A DNA stretch of 64,000 nt from Pisaster brevispinus (lineage: Eukaryota > Echinodermata > Asteroidea > Forcipulatida > Asteriidae), in the NCBI GenBank assembly GCA_023634235.1, contig JAMKCF010000002.1, positions 6,190,722 through 6,254,721 on the forward strand, in the 5' to 3' direction. Below the pieces are notes generated by a model. The model did no database searches. It was given only the letters and a program-made list of their open reading frames with translations, and was not told the origin of the DNA. The translations under genes and the position numbers were made by a program. Shown in pieces: positions 57,100 to 64,000 of the stretch (within the stretch, counting starts at the first letter, position 1; each line of letters begins with the position of its first letter).

Positions 57100-57594
57100 C
57101 ATGTCGTGATGCCATGGTACTGCAATCAACAGTCCGTTTTTTTTTATTAAATAATCAGTACTCCGCCATTATGTTTTTGTTTTAATTTAAAACAATCCAA
57201 GTTCCTCATTTACACCTAGCCAAATAGCATGGAAAAAGTATTGTTCCCATCCCGGGTCTCTTTAACACACATAAAATCCATCAATGACCAGCTCTCGCAG
57301 AATTCCCATAGGAATTGTACAGCTATTATTTATCGTTGGGGCCAACGGTCACTGCTAAGTGAACTGAACCATACGGTATACAATGCACACAAAGACAAAT
57401 GTGGGCTCATCGAAAAAAAAATGTGTTTGAATATGTGTGATTTAGTCAAAAGGGTCTATATCTAAAGGTTTTGGGACATTTGGAAGTGATTGGGTTATCC
57501 ACAAAACAAATGTACACGCAAATACAAACGGACTGTTGATTGCAGTCCGATGGCTTAAGAGTGTATACATATTTTGATGGGGTCACGCAGGGTT
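57100..57594. mobile_element. TTAA MITE (copy M2)
   Basis: 495 bp flanked by TTAA at 57096-57099 and 57595-57598. The right end reads GGGGTCACGCAGGG. Subterminal arms GCCATGGTACTGCAATCAAC and GGACTGTTGATTGCAGTCC are inverted. It is nested inside the element at 56993-58452, so it inserted later. Confidence 0.8.
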
Positions 57595-57754
57595 TTAAAG
57601 CAATACCTTTTACTATTACCATTTTCTCCTCCAAATTGTGAAAAACATGCTTCAGATTTTACAAATCAACCTAATTTTTCTTGGCTAACAAATAAAAAAT
57701 ATTTATATTCCAGTTATTTCTTATCAATAAATTGCACATTTAGTCAGGTTTGAG

Positions 57755-58110
57755 GTTCAAGGGATAAAACAAATCTATCCCCTTCACTTTTTCGCTTGAT
57801 TTGAGCAGCAAAGGATAAAACAAATTATCCCTTGCATTTTCGGCTAAAGTTGAGAAACAAGGGAAAGAAAATTCTATTCAAGGGATAGCAAATTATATCC
57901 CTCCCCTTTTCGGCTGGGTTTGAGCAACAAGGGACAGAAAATTCGACCCCCTCCTCTTTTCGGCTAGAGTTGAGGAACAAGGGTTAGAAGAAAAAAAAAT
58001 TCCCAACTTATTTCGGCTTGGTTTGAGGAACAAGGGATAGAAAATTCTATCCCCTCCTCTTTTGGCCAGAAGTGAGGAACAAGGGATAGACAATTCTATC
58101 CCCTTACTAA
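57755..58110. repeat. Hairpin minisatellite, second copy
   Basis: Units of 50-60 bp with CAAGGGATAGAAAATTCTATCCCC plus TTTTCGGCT spacers, in the same order and with the same right flank as 26105-26470. Confidence 0.85.
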
Positions 58111-58510
58111 AATTATTACCACTCGAACCACAAATAAACTCCTTTTTTGGGGCCAGCTTTCCCAATAATGAAGTATACATTGTAAATAAACAAATTACGA
58201 TGATTATGATGCAATAATAGTTTGGAGTACAAGATGTTGCACATTATTTTTGCTAACGAAAATGTATAAATAAAACGATCGTTAAAAGTATTTTTAAGAG
58301 TGCACCCGATTCTTTCTTTGTTTCTCCAGCAATATTTTATGAAGAAAAATAGCAGGATTTTAACATTTTGAAAACAACTTCACGAAAAGTTACAGTATAT
58401 TACCAAAACAAGAGGAAAAATGAAAAATTGTAGTTAAAAATGAACCTGTTTCCGGCAGTAACATTTTTTTTCCGCAAGATCTTAAACCTCTTGCAGGTTG
58501 AAACAGTTAG

Positions 58511-59066
58511 TTTGCTCTTGCAAAGAAAGTTTTTTATTTGCATTTTTCTAGACAACTATATTAATGATTTTTTGTTTACCAGTTTCAACATTTGTAAAGT
58601 TTCGTCTCTTTCTCGTAACTTCTCCTTTCACTGAGCCCTCCTGGTCCATTTGCATAATGCAGTGTCGTGAAAGATAAATTGTCATCTCCAACTTCTATAT
58701 CATCCAAGCCTGGATAGGGTAAAACGTTATAGTGAGCAAAGTACTTCACTTCTAAAATTAAACCTATGTTCATAAGTAAAGAAACATTTTAGAAATGTTT
58801 AATGGTACATGCATATAATTTTGAGGTGAGGCACCTTCAAAATGTTTTTATTTTGTTTGTTTTTTTGTAATTAGATTGAATCTTTGCTCCCGCGAAACAT
58901 CAATTCGTTCCATCGAATTGAATATTGTTTCGTATAAATGAAGTGGTATGATAATGATAAAATGAAATTAGTTGACAATATTTTTTCCCTTTACAGGCTC
59001 TTTAATTGGGAGCGATACTTGCTGATTTATATTTATATTTATTTATTTAAAGTTCCCCTTGTATTG
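58511..59066. other. No gene recognised
   Basis: AT-rich DNA between R1 copy 2 and the PLE-D fragment; no coding motif seen. Confidence 0.4.
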
Positions 59067-59600
59067 CATAGTTGCCTACAATCGGCCACCCAATCTCAGG
59101 GATCTTATTGTCAGGGCAGAAGCCCTCACCCCCCAATGTATGTTAATGTAAACCCCCTTTGCGACAGGGATTTTTTCAGGTGTTCCAACACCTCCAAATG
59201 AATCGTCTGCAGACAACACATCAGAGAAAAGGACTCCTTCACCAGCCATGCCGAATACCACCATAAGACAAGGGGTTATATAGTCTGCACCACCACTAAT
59301 CTAATTTATTGAATATCCTGCAAAATGTATGGTTTTCAATATATAGGTGAAACGATAACTACACTCAAGAGACGTTTCTACGGCCACAGATCCACAGTCA
59401 GCACTCGTAAGCTGGAAACACCCGTAGGACATCACTTCGATCTTCCTACTCAATCCATGTCTGACATGATTTTACAGGGCATTGAAGCACTAAGAAACCA
59501 CAGAGAGATTGTTCTTCCTAGTAGGGTGAAACTATGGATAATGCGTCTCCAGACCATTCAACCCAATGGTCTGAAGATCCAAGAAGAAAATGACAAAAAA
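59067..59600 (+). pseudogene. Fourth PLE family (PLE-D): GIY-YIG end
   Basis: The plus strand reads AYNRPPNLRDLIVRAEAL near 59067, the usual PLE linker. After frame changes it continues TTTNLIY then a TGA stop then ISCKMYGFQYIGETITTLK (GIY-YIG, with Trp probably replaced by stop at 59311). The Arg in LKRRFYGHRS and the Glu in GIEALRNHRE fit the family, and the C-terminus is LQTIQPNGLKIQEEN. No RT remains. A poly-A-rich stretch follows at 59750-59773. Confidence 0.85.
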
Positions 59601-59913
59601 ACATGTTGTCTTTGTCTTCTCCTTTCTACCACAGATATGCCCCCTGCATGCAGTCTGCCTCATTCACTAATCAATTATTTTTCTCTCCTTCTTCCCATCA
59701 TTGATGTTGTCCTGTGTGTTTCCTACCTTTTGTCAAACCAGCCCCCTCAAAAAAAAAAAAAAAAAAAAAAAAAGAGGCCCAACCCCTGTTTTACCCTCCT
59801 CTCTGTTCATGCACCTGCTTTCTCTGTGTAGCCTACTTTCATCTCTATCATCTGTTTCCGTTTGACTGGTTTTGTTACACCGGTATACCTGTTTATGTTT
59901 AGTTTGGTCATTC

Positions 59914-59965
59914 AGCCTTCCAGAAAGACTCTGCTAGGTTCGAAACGTCAGGCCACTCGCTATAT
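59914..59965 (+). ncRNA. Degenerate hammerhead-like motif of PLE-D
   Basis: GCCT, CCAGAAAGA in place of the CTGANGA core, a stem II of GACTC/GGTTC over TGCTA, then GAAACGTC and AGGC. The GAAACGTC with palindromic ACGT stem III followed by an AGGC strand is the same layout as PLE-A (GAAAGCTA then AGGC). The core is mutated, so it is probably inactive. Confidence 0.55.
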
Positions 59966-60165
59966 AAATATTTGTATTTATTTGTAATGTTTTTTTTTGT
60001 ACCGCAGGAAAACACAGGCCAGCATGCCACAACTGTTGCAAAATATATCAATTTGTACGAACAGGGTTTAATCAATATTTGCTCTACTAATTTTTGCTCT
60101 ATCAATTTTTGCCAATACGGTTCCCTCTATTGAATTACGCCGACAGTGGATTTCACTCATGCCCC

Positions 60166-60647
60166 TTAAGTGAAGCCATGGTACTGCAATCGACAGTCCG
60201 TTTTTAATTAAATAATCAGTACTCCGCCATTTTTTATTTTTTTTTATCTAAACAAATCCTCATCTGCACCTAGCCAAATAGCATGGAAGTAAATGTTGTT
60301 CCCATCCGGGGTCTCTTTCACAAAAAACAAATCATCAATGACCAGCTCTCCCGGAATTCCCATAGGAATTATACAGCAATTATTTATCGTTGGGGCCAAT
60401 GGACACTGCTAAGTGAATTGAACCATATGGTATAACATTTACATACAGACAAATGTGGGCTCATCTGAAAAAAAAATGTCTTTGAATATGTTTGATTTAG
60501 TAAAAAGTGTCTATATCAAAAGGTTTTGGGCCATTTGGAAGGGATTGGGTTCTCCACAAAAAAAAACACGCACACACAAACGGACTGTTGATTGCAGTAC
60601 GATGGCTTAAGTGTGTATAATTTTTTGATGGGGTCACGCAGGGTTAA
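60166..60647. mobile_element. TTAA MITE (copy M3)
   Basis: The left arm AAGCCATGGTACTGCAATCG is mirrored at 60581-60611. The right end GGGGTCACGCAGGG is followed by TTAA (60644-60647). The outer left end is shortened compared with M1. It ends only 57 bp before an alkaline phosphatase exon. Confidence 0.75.
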
Positions 60648-60704
60648 CCAGTGTTAAAAACATGCCATTGCTCATTATACGCTTTTTTCCCAATAATTGT
60701 TTAG

Positions 60705-61572
60705 GTCTTTTTGAGACAAACCATATGAAGTATAAAAGCGAGCGTCTGACTGATAAAGGTGGGCTCCTCTACTGCTCAAATGGTAAAAAAAGGCCATCAA
60801 GATCCTGCAGAAAAATGAAAAAAGGTTTCTTCCTCATGGTTGAAGGTGAGTTTTAACAACGGATTATCCGTTATTTACTCCAGAGTTCGATACAGTCACA
60901 CTGCACTCTACAATCTCCATGGTCAGAATTTACCAGGATTCCGGGTCTCAGAGGTCATGACCTATTTCCTGGTCAAGCTGACCCGGAAATGGATCAGCCC
61001 CCAAGGACAAAAAAAAGAAAGGGAACATTACGTTTTTTTAACGAAAGGGCCACTCACTACCATTTTGTCTAATTACCATAGCACCCCTTTTTATTACGTG
61101 TATTTATTTATTTATTATTATTATTTTTAACAATGATTTCAGTATTTGCAACCTTGTAAGATTGTTTCTAATTAATGGCAACGTTTGTTTGATTTATTTT
61201 ATATATTAAGATTCTGAAGTATCAAGTGACCAAAAACAACAAATAAATAAAATAACCAAAATATTGGAATTCAAAAGGGCCGCTTAACCTTGCCGGGACT
61301 AGGTGTGTACAAAGTTTTCTCAACATTTCTTTGATGGTCCAATTCAGTTGCTTTTGCTTTTGTTTTCTTTGTTTTGGGTAGGTGGTCGAATCGACCATGG
61401 AAACCACAAAGGGAAAGCGTATATTTCCCTTCGCAAAATGATTGCAATTGGAGAGGCTGTTTCCAAATCAAACGAATTGACCAATGAGGAGGATACCTTG
61501 GTGATCGTCACAACTGATCACAGTCACGTGTTGACAATGGGAGAATACCCGAGCAAGGGAATCCTATTCTAG
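60705..61572 (+). pseudogene. Alkaline phosphatase, two C-terminal-half exons (plus strand)
   Basis: Exon 60705-60845 (after TTGTTTAG, before GTGAGT) reads LFETNHMKYKSERLTDK and ends GFFLMVEG. Between these, three single-base insertions lie in or next to homopolymers. Removing them would give the usual AQMVKKAIKILQKNE helix. Exon 61382-61572 reads GGRIDHGNHKGKAYISLRK and VTTDHSHVLTMGEYPSKG, which include the Asp/His metal ligands. It loses one base in a GGG run just before its donor. Alkaline phosphatase hydrolyses phosphate monoesters, usually at the outer face of the membrane. The catalytic-Ser exon is not here. The indels could be decay or sequencing error. Confidence 0.85.
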
Positions 61573-62445
61573 GTAATAATGATTATTCAAATTGTTTGTT
61601 TAAAGGGGTGGTGGACATCTTGAAGACTCAAAGAGGCAGTAATGTTGATGAAGACTCTTATTGAAATTCTTTATTCACATGAGGCGCCAGTCAGAACCTG
61701 GCAGGACTGAAAGTGTGCACACAATAGCGGTGGGGAAAAATATAATGTTTGTGTTTTTTAACATACGTAGTTACCTCAATTGGTCACATTTTACTCTTTG
61801 TACCTGTTAGGCCTAACTGAGATGAAATGTGACGTTAAGAATGTTGTCCCAGGTCACAAACACTCAAACCCTAGAGCTATTTCCATTTAATTAACAGATC
61901 ATAAAAACTGTGCCAACAAATTATGGGTCCAACTGATTTTTTGAGTTGGTATATTCATGTGCTGAAAATTGCACTTTGTTACTTGATGTAAAAATAGCGA
62001 TTTGAACTTATGAGTTATAGTGTAAACGGACTCTTTTAGGACATTAAGTAATGAGGTATTCTATAACGATTGCAGTAGAATTACAATTCGCCTAATATAG
62101 TAACTGCCTTAAGTATATTATTTTTTTTTGACTTTGTTTTATCCTTCATGGGCCAAGGTGCACCTGACTGAGGAAAAACACACGAAACAAAACTCAGCTT
62201 GTGAGGTACAGTGCAGTACCGTTATTTGACGATTTGGATTATAAAGTACAGTTGTCACACTGTGCCCCCTAAAATTACACCGTGATTATGGGAAAATACC
62301 CTCAAAGGGAAGAGATTCGGAAACCATGTTCAGTAAGAGACACAAACTAGAATAGTTTCTGCTATTTAGATATGCTTTGTGTACACACAGAAGTGTTTTA
62401 ATCTACAAAACAGCACAGACGACCAGGGAAGCCTGAAATTGTTAC
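61573..62445. other. Intron-like sequence; likely site of a rearrangement breakpoint
   Basis: Separates plus-strand and minus-strand alkaline phosphatase exons. No further exon or terminal repeat is recognised in it. Confidence 0.5.
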
Positions 62446-63738
62446 CGAGGAGGTGACTTGTTTTTTCTGTGTCGTTTTGGTAAAACTCGTCAAGGTTGCA
62501 TACATATCGGCTTGTAACTTTATCCTTACCGAAAAGCCCTTCATCTGCAGGAAATTAAAACATTCATACAATTAGTCAAGAAAATACAGCTCGTGTAAAA
62601 ATCTATCAGTTTTTTTATATGTAATATTTGCTATGAACATTTGATATAAATCTAGCTACGCTTCATGGTGAAGTGGAGATGAGCAACCCACCTATAAGGT
62701 TACGACCATCTTTACGTGATCCTTTGACAATGGGATATTCAGGGTCTGACACGGAGTTAGGAAGCATTTTTGATCTACCTCCTCCTAGAATTACCTGTGA
62801 AAATCAAAAGCAATGAAGACTTACGAAAATAAAGAAAGATACATTATTATACAATAAATTTAAATATAATGCAGCAAGAAGATCTTGCAAAACACATCCT
62901 CGTGCATTGCTAAACTTTAGGCCTCTGCATAATTATCAGGAGTACGGACGCGCCAAGTAGCAAATCAAGCACGTAATTGTGCAGCATATTGTATACTAAA
63001 GCTTAACATTGCAATGACGATGTGCATTTTACCCTTTGCCCGAGTGAGCGGTCCAGTCTCAAAATCAATGGATTCATATTTTTATGCTATTCCCCTGATC
63101 GAAAATGAACAACCTTTCGATGACACATGACCGCCATGCATACCTCCTGCCAACACTAGCCACATAACATAGACTGCGACCTTCAATTTAAACTTATCCT
63201 TCTGGCAACAAACTTACCAAGGCAGGTAAATAACTCTACTTGGGAACTCCGATGACCAACTCCAATGTCACCTCTTTAAAGTGCCGTGTGCAAGTTAGCT
63301 TGAGTGCCATGAAGCTAATTGGGAGTAGGACTATCCCAATAATAGTTTAAAAGGGACTTCTGAACGTTTTGTACAGACTTTAAAACGCTCTCCTGTTTGA
63401 TTTTCAGACTGTTGGATACGGTCTGACAGAGAAACTTTCGCAGGGTCAGGTGGAGAATTGGCGATGTGCTTAGCGTCGCCGTCAGTGCGCTTTCAGTGCT
63501 CTGTAAGCGTTACCTGATCAAGACACCCCCAGCAATAAATACTTGACGTAAATGCAAAACATAATCTTTACGTTTGTATTGTTGGCCAGGCTTATGAGCT
63601 GTTGAGCACAACCCAAGGCCGCCTCTTCGTCTGGTATATCTGCATCAATCTCCCATTTACCCTCAGGTGAGTGAGCATACAGAGCTGCTGGAGTAGCGTG
63701 TGTTACTCGAGTAGTCGTGACGAAGCCCGTTGATTTAC
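62446..63738 (-). CDS. Alkaline phosphatase, three exons (minus strand), partial
   Basis: Exon 63572-63738 (after TTTTCAG) reads KSTGFVTTTRVTHATPAALY and ends QLISLANNTN. Exon 62692-62794 reads VILGGGRSKMLPNSVSDPEY then GSRKDGRNLI. Exon 62446-62544 reads DEGLFGKDKVTSRYVCNLDE and ends HLLG. All junctions have GT/AG and compatible phases, and the frame is clean, unlike the plus-strand exons. These are successive segments of the phosphatase fold around the conserved FVTTTRVTHATP. The upstream exons, including the catalytic Ser, lie beyond 64000 or are unresolved near 63790-63835 (CESGRSKQEVS). Confidence 0.88.
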
Positions 63739-64000
63739 CTGAAAATGCAAAGTTGTATTTCATTGTAAAACTATTAGTGGAACTAAAAACAAAACCCTTA
63801 CTCGACACTTCTTGCTTAGATCTTCCACTTTCGCAGGCATCTTGGATTATTCTTTAAAACATATCTTACTAATGTAAAAACCTTTTCCTGTATTTGCATA
63901 AATAAGAGAATACCAAACTGCGTGAGTTTACTCAGTGCCACTCAGATACATTTGTTTCAGCACAAAAAAGAGCTAAGCACAACAAAATCATGCTTACCAG

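Larger units (their letters stand above)
56993..58452. mobile_element. Non-autonomous element with 22 bp inverted ends and hairpin minisatellite
   Basis: GAACAGGTTCATTTTTAACT at 56993 is mirrored by AGTTAAAAATGAACCTGTTTC at 58432-58452. The insertion point corresponds to an uninterrupted site near 20772 in R1 copy 1. Inside are MITE M2 (57100-57594) and a minisatellite of GGGATAGAAAATTCTATCCC units (57755-58110). The block at 26.1-26.8 kb is a second, more degraded copy of the right half. No protein is encoded. Confidence 0.7.
55737..58510. repeat. Dispersed repeat R1, copy 2, with two insertions
   Basis: Pieces 55737-55885, 56515-56990 and 58453-58510 match R1 copy 1 (20090-20890) in order. 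The first interruption (55886-56514) contains a GC-rich block with a 62-codon minus frame (RQEPWMVEGTPLGRWRR, unrecognised). The second (56993-58452) is an inverted-repeat element. Confidence 0.75.

Overview
The window looks like nuclear DNA of a multicellular animal, most likely a marine invertebrate. It has exons bounded by GT/AG introns, animal-type transposons (Penelope-like, ISL2EU/Harbinger, piggyBac, CR1-like LINE, TTAA MITEs), metazoan-type alkaline phosphatase exons and many AT-rich microsatellites. The species cannot be told from the sequence. It is almost entirely mobile DNA; the only host gene recognised is alkaline phosphatase at the right edge.

1-20 kb is a cluster of Penelope-like elements (PLEs) arranged as alternating inverted units. 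Family PLE-A has one intact 909-codon ORF (9607-12336, reverse transcriptase plus GIY-YIG endonuclease), a 5'-truncated but open copy (14018-16285, minus), two broken copies and a fragment. Its ORFs are preceded by tandem arrays in which nearly every ~25 bp module looks like a 3' splice site. Its 3' tails carry hammerhead-like motifs, and tandem ~317 bp units containing a tRNA-like sequence sit at the tail ends. A second family (PLE-H, 5362-8475), nested at the centre of the first palindrome, encodes a different RT/GIY-YIG protein (one stop, one 86 bp duplication). It carries a near-perfect hammerhead ribozyme, present also as an inverted copy and as a decayed third copy near 19.9 kb. (TA)n tracts lie at most junctions.

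20-27.8 kb holds decayed repeats: a dispersed repeat (R1), an unrecognised gene relic, a TTAA MITE, a hairpin-forming minisatellite and a 146 bp tandem repeat. 27,875-34,190 is an ISL2EU-type DNA transposon with 23 bp inverted ends. It has two genes on opposite strands whose exons interlock: SWIM/YqaJ on plus and THAP-HTH-DDE on minus. 35.9-37.5 kb is a decayed CR1-like LINE. 38.6-40.4 kb is a piggyBac transposase with one frameshift. 41.2-41.7 kb is a Gag-like relic. 43.2-44.6 kb is a third PLE family in pieces.

46-58.5 kb has further MITE copies, minisatellites, an inverted and circularly permuted repeat element (52.2-55.4 kb) around an unrecognised coding relic with an in-frame 264 bp duplication, and a second R1 copy interrupted by an inverted-repeat element that itself contains a MITE. 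59.1-60 kb is a fourth PLE fragment with a degenerate hammerhead.

60.7-63.7 kb contains alkaline phosphatase exons on both strands. Three exons on minus end exactly where two exons on plus begin, in matching phase, which suggests an inversion or a mis-assembly within one gene.
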